Positions 49,401 to 57,372 of a DNA stretch of 64,000 nucleotides are shown here, one piece after another. The DNA lies in assembly GCF_001522545.3 (NCBI RefSeq), contig NC_031774.1, positions 21,246,370 to 21,310,369 of the forward strand, in the 5' to 3' direction. The notes beneath the pieces were generated by a model that did not search any database, was not told the DNA's origin, and was given only the letters and a program-made list of their open reading frames with translations. The position numbers and the translations under genes were made by a program. The stretch comes from Parus major. Lineage: Eukaryota; Chordata; Aves; Passeriformes; Paridae. The first letter of the stretch is position 1. The number at the start of each line of letters is the position of its first letter.

Positions 49401-52400
49401 GTAGTACTCTTAGCAGTTTGAGAGGAGTAAGAAGGAGGTGCAAGAACTGTTCGTATGTGACTATGGAGTACCTGTTGAGACTGACAAGGTAAATAACCCA
49501 GTGACTCATGCTTGGCTAAAGGCATTAAGACCAGTATGAATGTATGTAGGATAGGAAAGGTTTTCTAGCTTTTGGGTATAGAAAAGCTAGGAAAAGGGTT
49601 TTTGGTGTCTTACATTTTTAGGATTATAAACAAAGAAAATAAAGAATTAAATGTAACTTTCTGTATCTACAGTTCTGTTTTCCTGTACAAACCTTTACAG
49701 GTTGTGGTAAACTGTCTTTTTGTGACTCTGGTGTTGGTTTAGGATGCTGAATTTCTGACAGCAGAGCACTGCTTTTTATCCCTTAAATGTAGATAGTGAA
49801 TTGCCATTGAGTTATGTGGGTCTGATTTTGAATAACTGTCACAGCTTCAATTTGTTATGCTAATTTTGTTGCAGTCCATGTCCTTGTCCTCTTATTTCAG
49901 CCTAAATCACTATAAGCCAGTAATGAATATTACAAGTACCTTCCTGTGAAGACTAGCTGACCTGTCTCCTTCGATCCCTAAGGAAGATTGCATCCCTCTT
50001 AGATTTTTTTTTGAAGTGCATCTCTGTGACCTTCAGAAGCATAATACTTCTAATTTCATATTTGCCCTTCCAGCTAGATCATCATCATTGAAACCAGTTA
50101 ACTTTTGCTGTGAAATACCTGCAGAGCACTGCTGTGTGAAAAGCAGAAACAAAGTGCTGGTGGGATTTTAGCAGTTTCTTCCTATCAGCCCCTCAAGTAT
50201 GTGTCTTGCTCAAGTGGATTACCATCTGTGGAAGCTTAGCTTTGATACTGCTTTTATTGAAGCATACCCATCTTTGGATTAAAAATATACTCTTCTGGCT
50301 GACATGTCTGCTTATTTTTTCAGAAGCAGCACAATAACAGCATAGGTTAAAACCTTGTATGTGTTTACATGGGGAAAAGAGGCAAGAGAAAAGAAATAAG
50401 GAAGAAGATGACAATGACTTTACTCAAGACTTCCAGAAAGATCTCTCCTTGGCAGATTTCTGCAGACTCTTATGAAATCTTTGCTCTTTTAATATGTTTA
50501 GAATTACTGCTTGGTTCTTTGACCCTTTCTTTTACTCTTTTTAAACTTCAGTTAGTTATTGGCATTGTCCCTTTATACTTCATTACTATGTGTAACAACA
50601 GTATAGCAGTAGAAACTTGCACTATCTGTTTTATTTACTACATAAAATACCAGACCACAAATTCATGAAAATGTCCATTTAAAAAGATTACCAGAAAATT
50701 TTCTACCCTAACCTTCTGCTCTCCCAGCAGTTGGATTGCCTAGCAATTAGCAGTGGGAATGCTGCTGGCACTAGGACATGGGCTAATTGTGGCTTTATCC
50801 AGCCAAATCTTGGAAACCATTAAGAGCAGGGGTGCTGTGAGCTCTCTGGACACTCTATTTGAATTTTACATTGCTCTCCTAGTAAAAAGGCTTTCTCCCT
50901 AATGTCCAGTCTGACAGTCTGTTGCCAAAATTGACAGTTGACCCTCTTGTCATTTGATCAGGCATTACCAAGAAGAGTTTGGCTCCTATCTTCATAACTG
51001 CCTTTGAAATTATTTTAGGTAGGATGTCATCATCAGCTTCATTTTTACAACACTGAACAGGCCCAGCTCTATTGCCAGGTATTCACAAAAGTGTGCTGTC
51101 ACCAAACTGATGTCTTATGGCATTACCTTATTTCCTCCAAAACTTTTTAGTCTTCTATACAGATCAACTTTGGTTGATGTAACTCTTCAATTTCCCTTTT
51201 ATGTTCCTCAATCTCATTTTTCATCTGTTGGAAAGGGAAGGAAGCTTATTTGTCAACATCAAAGAGTTCAGGTCTTTTTACTTTTTTTAAAGTAAGGTTA
51301 AAAAGGTGATAAAATAGTGTAAACAGGCTGTTCTGACTTCAGAGGACTTACTTGACTATTCAGGACTTGAGATCTGGCTTCTTACATCTAAATAATATTC
51401 AAGAACCCAATTTTGAGTGTGAGCCAATTTTAATAAGCATCAGAGCTATATGCAGTAGCAAATTTTTTAAGTGAGCAGGACATATTGTACTGACATAAGC
51501 TACTTTTAAGGCATATTTTGAAACTGTAGGGCAGGCTAAGCTTTCCCTGAACAAGGAGAGTTATTTATCCAGGTAGTGTGGGTTATATTTGTCTGAATGT
51601 AAAATGCTGAAAGGCTTTAAGGAGGGATTTTTAAATTTTTTTAAAAAATCTGTTATGCCTATTTTAGATATAGTTCATGAATCTCTGAATTCCTTATGGG
51701 AAGGAAAAAGGTGAGAAAACTAAATAGATTCAGCAAGTCTCTTGATATCTATTAAAATAAGGTACAGTTAATACAAAGATGGTAAATATAATGTATCTGA
51801 AATTAAGTATCTGTCTTTTTGTTTTCTGGAGTGCATCTAGAAGAAAAATGTTGGAGTATAATCCCATGTTTCTGTGTGCCTTGAAGTCTGTGGATCAGTC
51901 CAGTAGTGCTACCATATGCTTGCTGTTTCAAGTATCCTCATGCACAATTGTTTGCCCCTTCATGCTGTCCAGTGGTGTAACTGGGTAATGCAGTTCACTT
52001 TTGAAGTCTTCTGAGCAGAGAAAGAGAATAAATCATATCTATTGTGCTTTTCTTGGTGGGGGTGCTGCAGATATAATTTGGCGGTGAATAAGAAGCTTAA
52101 AATTTTAACTTTTTAAAACAACAAACTAAAGATCCAGCTTAGAAAAGTGATCTGAAAAATAGATGCAGTTCATGTTCTGGAGCTGAAATGAGGTACCTAT
52201 GCTGCTATGGTAGCAGAATGAATAGCTTTCTTATCCGAGTATTTGTAGCTTTTGGTGACTTTAAAGGCAATGGTAGCTGCTTTCACTTCTGAAGTTTAGG
52301 TCTCCATTTTTCCTTCCCATTTGAAAGTGGACTCGTAATATATTATTGAAAGTCCTATTTATAGACAGAAGGACACAGTTTTCATGTTCTCAGGTGAAGG

Positions 52401-54189
52401 AATGAGCAGACCATTGTGGTGGTAAAATTTCTGTTGAAATGTGCACAGCTACGGCATGGATGTACGCTCCATGAGAACTGAGGGGGTCCTTTCCCTGCTG
52501 TGCGGCTGAGAGCAGCAGCAGATGTTTCTGATGTCAGGCATGTGTGGTTGTTCTTTAAGAAACTAACATGGGGAAGCAGGATTACAAACTGTAATTTGCC
52601 CAAATATTTTTTGCCCAAATGTTTTTGGAGATGGTGTTCTAATTTGGAGATGAGTTAGTAGCAGAGGTGGGCACGCACTTCTCAGGTACTTGCTGTAAAG
52701 GTACAGCAGTGGGAGCACTCGCTACATGAGCAGTAGTGGATGGATGTATTGAATCCCTGCTAGAGCCACTGACAGTGTCTTAGGAGGTCCTTGTTGAAGT
52801 GGTGATAAAGTTCCAGCCTCTCTAAGCATGTTGAGATATGGTATGTTTAATATCAGTTTAAGCACTGTTGACCAGTGCTTTTTTGATTACTTTTTTAGAA
52901 GAAAAAATTGAGGACAAGTTGAAAGCATTGCCAGAACCATGACCATGAGCCAAGGGCGTTGCTCCCTACTGTGCAAGTACACGTGCATTTCCCTTTCCTT
53001 CTCCAGCAGCATGAGACTGGGATAAGTGGAATGAGGTTTTGGATCCTCCAGGTCTATCTTGCCCTACCATGGGCATGCCTTTCTGCTGTCAACATCTCTC
53101 CATCAAGATATACCTACGTTTCTTCCTCTTGCTTCTCCACTGCAGTTCTGAGACCCAGCATCACTTTTCTGTTTTGCTTCCTAACATTGCTATAAAAGCT
53201 CATTAACTATGCTCTGCTTCTTGATTCTTCCTTCTGTCCTTCCACTCTGGTACTGATAATCTCCTTCATCCTCTGAGGCCTGCTGTGGAGTTACAAGCTC
53301 GGTGTTTTGAGTCCCTGGATGTTGTTTTCTCCATCCTCCTCCTGTCTTTGCACAGGTGCCAAACCGAGGAGCTTTTACTATAAAACTTCTGTCTTGGTTT
53401 CTGCACCTCCTTCCCAAGCAAACATTTGGAGATGTTTGAGAGAAGCAGCAGTACAGCATTTTCTATTAAACAACTGGAATGAAGTTTTGTACTTATTAGG
53501 CAAATTATAAGAATGGCTTTTCAACCATATGCTTGCAAGAGTGTTTTTTCAGCTGGTGATGTTGACTGTCAGGAGACAACTGAACTATGTCAGGTTATCC
53601 AAGTAAAAAGTTTTTGATGTTACATTGGGATCCCATCGTGATCTTAGAACTGAAAATAAGGCTGGCTTAAGCTAGAGTTCGGTGTACAGATTATCTGATT
53701 TCCAGTTACTTTAGCTCTTTAATGGATTGGTAAATTAATCTTAAAAGCATTTCCTGCTTAACGTGAGTTTTCCTGTGTGCAGAGTGTTCTACCATATTAT
53801 GTGGCAACAAAAATGTCCAAAATCCGCAAGCCAACCTTTGATAAGCCAAGTCCTGAAACGTATGTCAGAGCTGCCTTGGGCACGGTGGGCCTGCAGTCCC
53901 GGACCAATGGGTACCTACCTCATGCACTCATGGTAAGTCACCTTGGAAGATGTAAGGATCTGAAATGTCCTTTGTGTTTAATATGGAAAAGACAGTAATT
54001 AGTACAAGTTTTAAAATGCTGAGACCTCACCTCCTAATTTTTATTTAATTGGGTTTTTTTGTTGTTTTTTTTTTTCTTTTTTAGGGATGGTTCATGTCTC
54101 TTCTACCTACATCTACTGCCATTAACTTAATCATGAAAAAAAACAAACAAATACGGGCTCGTTATTTTAAAAAAATGAAGGAGAAGTAA
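4416..54189 (+). CDS. HSD17B12: HSD17B12, very-long-chain 3-oxoacyl-CoA reductase (5'-partial, 10 exons seen)
   Basis: Short-chain dehydrogenase/reductase of the ER membrane. Known role: NADPH-dependent reduction of 3-ketoacyl-CoA, the second step of each very-long-chain fatty-acid elongation cycle; some orthologues also reduce estrone. Joining the ten exons gives one open frame of 260 residues that matches human HSD17B12 from about residue 54 to the C-terminus. In order it shows the NADP(H)-binding TGATDGIG (TGxxxGxG) in exon 2, NNVG in exon 5, the catalytic Ser of SASG 13 residues before Tyr, and the catalytic YSATK (YxxxK) in exon 8. It ends KKMKEK, which fits a KxKxx ER-retrieval signal. 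The N-terminal membrane segment and start codon are in exon 1, outside the window. Oddities: Val replaces the expected Asp in the AVDF-like motif of exon 4, and one residue is inserted just after it. Assignment rests on protein similarity plus ALKBH3 next door and is very secure. Confidence 0.97.
4463..8839 (+). other. HSD17B12: HSD17B12 intron 2
   Basis: A 4.4-kb GT-AG intron. It holds the TTTTG-type repeat near 5139 and a doubled GCACCCCAAA at 5763-5783. The longest open frame (5103-5576) shows no recognisable protein. Nothing else is seen. Confidence 0.85.
5139..5164 (+). repeat. (TTTTG)n-like short tandem repeat
   Basis: The tract consists of TTGTTTTG units in intron 2. It is low-complexity sequence and resembles a polypyrimidine tract, but no exon follows. 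Confidence 0.75.
8840..8915 (+). CDS. HSD17B12: HSD17B12 exon 3
   Basis: The 76-base exon follows CTTGCAG and ends before GTGAGT. It encodes LAKRGMKVVLISRSKEKLDQ and continues VSAEI, with one base of a split Lys codon. The ISRS segment at the end of the second beta-strand is where SDRs of this type read the NADP ribose phosphate. It matches the human gene closely. Confidence 0.96.
10931..10948. repeat. Perfect 18-bp palindrome
   Basis: ATAGGTACATGTACCTAT is its own reverse complement with no spacer. It is flanked on the left by an A-run. No function is evident. Confidence 0.9.
16059..16083. repeat. A-run/T-run inverted repeat
   Basis: Ten A, then GTTG, then eleven T make a simple foldback in intron 3. 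It has no further structure. Confidence 0.85.
16577..16690. promoter_or_regulatory. Small CpG-rich patch in intron 3
   Basis: This is a short GC/CpG-rich segment within AT-rich intron. It includes GCGGCCGC (16597-16604) and the 12-base palindrome CCGCACGTGCGG (16601-16612), whose core CACGTG is a canonical E-box. It is too short for a typical CpG island, and no gene is attached. Confidence 0.5.
20392..20423 (+). repeat. Duplicated 32-bp intronic element, copy A
   Basis: This segment matches copy B at 21330-21361 at 28 of 32 positions, in the same orientation. It starts CTTAATGCTATTT and ends ATTTGACATAG, with an octamer-like ATTTGCAT in the middle that copy B lacks. It lies in HSD17B12 intron 3. 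Confidence 0.75.
20762..20880 (+). repeat. Two short local tandem duplications
   Basis: CTAAAGGCTTAAAGAA occurs twice in a row (20769-20804 area). It is followed by three TTTATAGTATT units between about 20830 and 20878. Both look like replication-slippage products. Confidence 0.7.
21330..21361 (+). repeat. Duplicated 32-bp intronic element, copy B
   Basis: Partner of copy A, 938 bases downstream. It shares the first 13 and last 11 bases exactly and differs at four central positions. Around it lie a CTGCTGCTGCAG palindrome-like run and, about 100 bases further, a G-rich tract. Confidence 0.75.
21469..21485 (+). repeat. G-rich tract
   Basis: Runs of nine and five G are separated by one A, with further G/A-rich sequence around. 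It might form a quadruplex on the + strand. It lies in intron 3, about 110 bases past duplicated element B. Confidence 0.7.
22493..22603 (+). CDS. HSD17B12: HSD17B12 exon 4 (with Asp-to-Val change)
   Basis: The 111-base exon follows a T-rich tract ending TTCCTAG. It encodes KEKYKVETKVIVAVFGERED, then IYNGIKAGLEGLEIGVL plus one base of a split Val. The human segment reads TIAVDFASED. Here GTC (Val) stands where human and most SDRs have Asp directly before Phe, and the loop after Phe is one residue longer (GERED against ASED). The donor GTTTGT is weaker than the GTRAGT seen at other exons of this gene. Confidence 0.94.
   Translation, partial: RRSIKWKQKSLLPSLERERIFTMESKPDWKAWRLVF
22908..23275 (+). 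mobile_element. CR1 LINE, 3' end fragment
   Basis: About 370 bases match the well-known avian CR1 3' region. It has the TTGAGCCTGGAGAAG start, the CAGTACTTAAAGGAGGCTTG block, TTGCCCAGAGAGGTGG, then GATGCCCCATCTCTGG, GGCCAGGTTGG and the terminal GATTCTATGA. It is 5'-truncated, as CR1 copies usually are, has many substitutions, and shares the sense strand with HSD17B12 (intron 4). Confidence 0.9.
23680..23695 (+). repeat. A16 homopolymer
   Basis: A run of 16 A lies in intron 4, about 400 bases downstream of the CR1 fragment. CR1 elements do not end in poly(A), so it is unlikely to belong to that copy. I see no processed pseudogene before it. Confidence 0.9.
26202..26224 (+). repeat. (ATTTT)n short tandem repeat
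   Basis: About four TTTTA units end in a T-run. It is a simple repeat in intron 4, upstream of the CpG island. Confidence 0.85.
26359..26372. promoter_or_regulatory. RFX X-box-like motif, intron 4
   Basis: GTTGCCACAGCAAC fits the X-box pattern GTNRCC-N(0-3)-RGYAAC with a 2-base spacer. It lies about 270 bases before the intronic CpG island. Confidence 0.45.
26781..26794 (-). promoter_or_regulatory. CTCF-consensus match
   Basis: On the minus strand the 14-mer reads CCGCGAGGTGGCAG, a full match to the published CTCF consensus CCGCGNGGNGGCAG. It lies in the middle of the intronic CpG island. Occupancy is inferred from the motif only. Confidence 0.6.
26931..26976 (+). repeat. 22-bp C-rich tandem repeat
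   Basis: CCCCGCAGACAACCCC starts at 26931 and again at 26953, a period of 22 bases, followed by a degraded third part (GCAACCAGACAAC). It lies in the downstream half of the intronic CpG island. Confidence 0.8.
27270..27334 (+). CDS. HSD17B12: HSD17B12 exon 5 (NNVG motif)
   Basis: The 65-base exon lies between TTTCTTTCAG and GTAAGT. It completes the split Val and encodes NNVGIAYAYPEYFLDIPDLE plus Lys. NNVG is the SDR NNAG motif that supports the central beta-sheet. The exon lies only about 200 bp downstream of a GC-rich intronic island. Confidence 0.96.
27335..28303 (+). other. HSD17B12: HSD17B12 intron 5
   Basis: A 969-base GT-AG intron, AT-rich. I see no repeat, gene or clear regulatory element. 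Confidence 0.88.
28304..28348 (+). CDS. HSD17B12: HSD17B12 exon 6
   Basis: The 45-base, phase 0-0 exon follows TTCTTGCAG and is followed by GTAAGT. It encodes TIDKMVNINIISVCK, which matches the human VIKKMININILSVCK. It contains the helix-4 Asn (NIN) typical of the SDR catalytic tetrad. Confidence 0.96.
28349..38392 (+). other. HSD17B12: HSD17B12 intron 6
   Basis: A 10-kb intron. It holds the TA/TG repeat at 30367, a short (TG)n near 32953, a pyrimidine-rich then A-rich stretch at 37003-37100, and a G-rich patch 70-110 bases before exon 7 (38286-38325). No gene or interspersed repeat is recognised. Confidence 0.85.
30367..30416 (+). repeat. TA/TG microsatellite
   Basis: An imperfect run of TATA then TGTGTG units continues into TATGTATGAATATTTGTGTG. 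It is a simple repeat in intron 6. Confidence 0.9.
38393..38427 (+). CDS. HSD17B12: HSD17B12 exon 7
   Basis: The 35-base exon follows CTTTTGCAG and encodes MTRLVLPGMLE plus two bases of a split Arg codon. The human segment is MTQLVLPGMVER. The donor is GTGAGTCACGCT; an exact copy of this donor context lies 125 bp downstream. Confidence 0.95.
38429..38689. promoter_or_regulatory. Cluster of AP-1-type motifs in intron 7
   Basis: TGAGTCA occurs at 38429-38435 and 38554-38560, and TGACTCA at 38683-38689, the last followed by TCAGCA, giving a MARE-like half-site. A near match (TGAATCA) lies around 38574. Three perfect heptamers in 261 bases is denser than expected by chance. The first overlaps the splice donor and may reflect splicing only. 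Confidence 0.4.
38552..38564 (+). promoter_or_regulatory. Exact copy of the exon 7 splice-donor context
   Basis: GGTGAGTCACGCT here is identical to 38427-38439, which spans the real exon 7 donor. It would be an equally strong 5' splice site 125 bases downstream. Use of it would extend exon 7 straight into an in-frame TGA (the donor itself reads AGG TGA). Confidence 0.5.
41024..41037. promoter_or_regulatory. RFX X-box-like motif, intron 7
   Basis: The same 14-mer as at 26359, GTTGCCACAGCAAC. It is followed 10 bases later by a MEF2-type site, so the two may form one small regulatory module. Confidence 0.45.
41048..41057. promoter_or_regulatory. MEF2-type A/T box
   Basis: CTAAATATAG fits YTAWWWWTAR exactly and sits in a near-palindrome, GGCTAAATATAGCC (41046-41059). 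Such a site occurs by chance fairly often in AT-rich DNA; its closeness to the X-box is what makes it notable. Confidence 0.35.
43810..43891 (+). CDS. HSD17B12: HSD17B12 exon 8 (catalytic Ser-Tyr-Lys)
   Basis: The 82-base exon follows TCCTTTCAG and precedes GTAAGT. It completes Arg and encodes SKGIILNIASASGMCPTPLL followed by TLYSATK. The active-site YxxxK is intact, and the catalytic Ser 13 residues before the Tyr is present (second residue of the AS pair in IASASG). The enzyme therefore looks catalytically competent at the proton-relay site. Confidence 0.97.
43892..47233 (+). other. HSD17B12: HSD17B12 intron 8
   Basis: A 3.3-kb intron. Only homopolymers stand out (T14 at 44888-44901, A12 at 45509-45520). 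No gene or interspersed repeat is recognised. Confidence 0.87.
47234..47299 (+). CDS. HSD17B12: HSD17B12 exon 9
   Basis: The 66-base, phase 0-0 exon follows CTCTCTCCAG and precedes GTGAGT. It encodes AFVDYFSRGLHAEYKSKGII plus VQ, matching human TFVDFFSQCLHEEYRSKGVFVQ. Confidence 0.96.
47300..53782 (+). other. HSD17B12: HSD17B12 intron 9
   Basis: A 6.5-kb intron. It holds an X-box-like motif 28 bases in, and otherwise AT-rich sequence with no recognised repeat or gene. Confidence 0.87.
47327..47340. promoter_or_regulatory. RFX X-box-like motif, intron 9
   Basis: GTTACCACAGCAAC differs by one base from the intron 4 and 7 motifs and also fits the X-box consensus. It begins 28 bases after the exon 9 donor. 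Confidence 0.4.
53783..53932 (+). CDS. HSD17B12: HSD17B12 exon 10
   Basis: The 150-base, phase 0-0 exon follows CTGTGTGCAG and precedes GTAAGT. Its 50 residues begin SVLPYYVATKMSKIRKPTFD and end TNGYLPHALM. This is the most conserved block relative to human (SVLPYFVATKLAKIRKPTLD) and includes the long substrate-side loop after the active site. Confidence 0.97.
53933..54084 (+). other. HSD17B12: HSD17B12 intron 10
   Basis: At 152 bases this is by far the shortest intron of the gene. It has a long T-rich tract before TTAG. Confidence 0.93.
54085..54189 (+). CDS. HSD17B12: HSD17B12 exon 11 (C-terminus, stop)
   Basis: The terminal coding exon follows a T-rich tract ending TTTTTTAG. It encodes 34 residues starting GWFMSLLPTSTAINLIMKKN and a TAA stop at 54187-54189. 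The tail is the least conserved part. It keeps a hydrophobic stretch and ends KKMKEK, where Lys at -3 and -5 suits a KxKxx-type ER retrieval signal. Confidence 0.94.
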   Translation, partial: GWFMSLLPTSTAINLIMKKNKQIRARYFKKMKEK

Positions 54190-55765
54190 GTGGGAAACAA
54201 CTTCATCTTGGGAACCTGGGACTCCTGCAGATTCCATACCATGCTGCAACATCAAGTAGACCTAATGTTTTAAAGATCTCCAGTTGTAGGTGTGCTTTCT
54301 AACAAAGAGAACAGTCTTGTTTTGAGGATACAGATAAAACAAGACTGTTGACTTCTAATATTGATTGAAAAATAGGCTTTATTTGTTTATAGATATTATG
54401 AGGGGGGAAGTGCTTTGAACTAAAATTGCATTGTGCTTTACAAAATATTTTCATGGACTTGGTCAGACATCACGCTGTTGAGGAACATCTTGGTTATATA
54501 GTGTCCATCATGTATGTTATTGTGCTCATGAGTGAAGGGCAGAAAAAAAGTAGTTCTCAAAGATCCCTGGACAGGTGGGCAGGGGAGGAAAGGGAGCATA
54601 ATTATTTAAAAAGGTAATCTGGCACTATTTCCTGAGTACTGACCTCTTGAAGCTCAGGTTTTGGATACTTGCGAGGATTCTGCACTATCAGCCAGCTCAT
54701 GAGTGCTCCCCTGCTTACATGGTCCAGTGTGATTTTTTGGTTATGAACTAGAAGAAAATGGGCCAAAAACCAAACTAAGTGTAATAACTCATCTATAAAT
54801 ATATACATAAAATAACACTGCAGAAGGCATTCAAAATCTTGGGTTTTGAATATGGATTCTAACTTTTCAGTAATATGTAATCTTCATGATTTGTAATAAC
54901 ATTTTTAAAAGTTCAGTGCCTACTCTTTGTAATAGGTGGTGATAACACAATGTAGATAAATGTCACAAGTTACATGTTATGTGCTGGTTGCTATGTAACA
55001 GATTATGGGTACTTTAAATGCAGAGCTTGAAATGAGTTACTCGTTAGCAGCTGTGGTTAAATTCTTTTTGAAGTTATGTATCAGTCTGTCTGGTAATGTC
55101 CTTTGAAATATGAATCCTAAATATTTAGACAGCTTTAAAAATGAGAACCAGGAAATATCTTAATGAGTAGAACAGTTTTAATTTAATTGAATTAAAATTA
55201 ACTGATTTGTTTCATGGTTCTGTTCCAAAGTGGAATGCTCCTATGAGGCTCAAGTTACCTAACTCCTGGACACAGGGAATAGAGTACATGAGAAGTCTGC
55301 ACTGCTGTTGTCTGTATTTACCTACCCTTTATTAAAGATTTTGGTCTCTAACATTCCTTTTTATAAACATAAAATGTATAAGACTAGCAAGGCAAATGAA
55401 ATTGCAAGAAAATACCACTGTTTCTTATGGTTGAAGAGGGGAAGTTTTTTCTGTCCTTCAAAGAATAATTTCAAGCTCTGATTTTGAAGTAAGATGTGTT
55501 GCACTGAGACATGATTTGGGGCTAACATTTCTGTACATTGAAAAAACCTGAATACCGATGCAATGGTGCTGATCAAATCTGAGATGCAGATCCTATCCCA
55601 TAGTTTTCTTAATTTTTTGGAACAGGGATGGTGAAGTTGGTGGTATTAGTTCTCTAAGAGCACGTGATTTGGTTTCCTCTGGATCTGATGTGAAAGCATT
55701 GGACTATAAAAATCTGTATGTTTTTGACTTTGTAAAACAAATAAAATGGAAATTACTCTTAAGTC
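54190..55765 (+). other. HSD17B12: HSD17B12 3'UTR
   Basis: Non-coding sequence runs from the TAA to the first well-placed poly(A) signal. It is AT-rich, without recognisable repeats. The end is inferred from the hexamer and is approximate to about 20 bases. Confidence 0.75.
55740..55745 (+). terminator. HSD17B12: HSD17B12 poly(A) signal AATAAA
   Basis: A canonical AATAAA lies 1.55 kb past the stop codon. A GT/T-rich stretch follows about 70 bases downstream (around 55810-55845) and could be the downstream element, though it is further away than usual. No other canonical hexamer was noticed closer to the stop. Confidence 0.7.
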
Positions 55766-55984
55766 TTTAATGTATTACTTTTTCTCCTAGAAATGTTTGC
55801 AGGTACATTCAAGTGTCTGATTGTCCTTTATTGTGAGTAATTACAGTGAAAATTGCTGTACTTTTACATGCCGAAAACAATGCTTATATTAATCTCTTTT
55901 CCTGGCTGTCACCCACTATCTGGGGTGCTTTAGGCACATAATCTCTGGCCAGTTGAGGTAGGTGACACTCCTGCTCTGCTCTGC

Positions 55985-56518
55985 CCCTGAGGTGACCTCA
56001 CCTTGAATATCTTATGTGCAGTTTTGAGTACCACAATATAAGAAAGATATAAAGCTACTGAAGAGCATCCAGAGGATGACTATGGAGATAGTGAAGGGCC
56101 TGGAGAAGCAGCCTTATGAAGAACAGTTGCGGTGACTTGGTTTACTGAACCTGGAGGAAACTGATAGGAGACCTTACCATGGTCTACAGCTTCCTCACAA
56201 GGGGAAACGGAGTGGTGGACACTGATCTTTGTGGTGACCAGTGACAGGAACCAAGGGACCAGCATGAAGCTGAGCCAGGGGAGGTTAGGGTTGGATATTA
56301 CGAAAAAAACTCTTCACCCAGAGGATGTTTGGGCACTGGAACAAGCTCCCCAGGGAAGCAGTCATAGTACCAAGCCTGACAGAGTTCAGGAATTGTTTGG
56401 CCAACACTCTCAAAAAGCACATGATGGGATTTTTGGGGCTGTCCTGTGCAAGACCAGGAGTTGAACTTAAGATGATCCTTGTGGATCCCTTTCAACTCAA
56501 GATATTCTATGATTTTAC
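55985..56518 (+). mobile_element. CR1 LINE, 3' end fragment (second copy, other subfamily)
   Basis: About 530 bases of CR1 3' sequence. Recognisable blocks are the GTGCAGTTTTGAGTACCAC area, AGCATCCAGAGGATG, GGCACTGGAACAAGCTCC, CCAGGGAAGCAGTCATAG, GCCTGACAGAGTTCAGG and the end CAACTCAAGATATTCTATGA. It lies between the HSD17B12 poly(A) site and the ALKBH3 promoter. The 5' limit is approximate. Confidence 0.88.
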
Positions 56519-56602
56519 ATAATATATATATATGTATATAAAATATATAGAATATATATTCTATATATAATATAGAATATATATAAATATATATATAAAA
56601 TC
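56519..56602. repeat. AT-rich microsatellite after CR1
   Basis: About 80 bases of alternating A and T with imperfect ATATATAGAAT-type units follow the CR1 3' end directly. The tract contains short inverted repeats that could fold (for example around 56548-56575). It probably grew from the CR1 tail. Confidence 0.85.
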
Positions 56603-57182
56603 AACAGAATACAAATTTTATTAGAACTGTTAAGCTAGTAATAAATATTTCCAAGTAACAATTTTCTAACTATTGAAGGTGTTCAGAAGGGTATGGCAGA
56701 GAGAATGGTATGCACATCCATCTGGCACAGAGGGAGGGGTGTGCAGGTAAGGAGGTTCTCAGAGCCCCATGTCCCTTCATGTGGTGGCAGGCTGCAGGTT
56801 GGGTTTCCTCTCTCATGCTCTCTGAGGTCTTCTATTTCCCAAGCTGCAGCAGGGAATCACTAATTAATTTTTTATCTAAATTATACTTTAACCTAAATTA
56901 CCTCGACTTTGATTTTGAATGTGTTCACCTCGGTGATAGAGGTAGTGTGGGACTACCCTAGGCACCTGTCAGAAAACAGGAGAGGGTTTCTGGTGGCATC
57001 GGTCCCGTCCTCTGCTGGTTCCAAGACTCTTTTTGTTACCGGCGCCATGCAAGGCCTGGAATTTTGGCATTTTGACTCCCTTGTTGGAATGGAACAAGCG
57101 GGCTGGGAGGCGAGTTGAGCGCCGCTGGCTGCCCAGGCACACAGGGCACCTTTAATTGAAGCTCGGCCCCTGCGTGCGCGGC

Positions 57183-57268
57183 GGGCGGAGCTGCGGCCTC
57201 ACGGCCGGGCCCAGGCACGGCCCACGCGCGGCCCGGGCGGAGCTGCGGCCGCAGGGCCGGGCCCAGGC
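57183..57268 (+). repeat. 34-bp direct duplication in ALKBH3 promoter
   Basis: Segments 57183-57216 and 57235-57268 are both 34 bases long and differ at two positions. The offset is 52 bases. Each begins GGGCGGAGCTGCGGCC and ends GGCCGGGCCCAGGC. The duplication doubles a GC box upstream of the ATG. Confidence 0.9.
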
Positions 57269-57302
57269 GGGACTTGGGGCCCTGGGCAGGGCCGGGCCGG
57301 GC

Positions 57303-57372
57303 ATGGCGGAGAGGCGGCAGCGGGCCCGAGTGCAGGGCGGCTGGGCCGGCGCCCCGGCGGGACGGCCCGCAG
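57303..57372 (+). CDS. ALKBH3: ALKBH3 first coding exon
   Basis: This exon encodes MAERRQRARVQGGWAGAPAG, then RPA and one base of a split Ala, before the donor GTAAGG. The RARVQG block is shared with human and fixes the start codon. The exon is very GC-rich. The 5'UTR extends upstream by an unknown length; no acceptor-like site was seen immediately before the ATG. Confidence 0.92.

Larger units (their letters stand above)
55766..57019. other. Intergenic gap HSD17B12-ALKBH3
   Basis: About 1.25 kb between the inferred HSD17B12 transcript end and the ALKBH3 CpG island. It contains the second CR1 copy, the AT microsatellite and about 400 bases of unannotated sequence (56603-57019). I see no gene in it. 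Confidence 0.8.
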
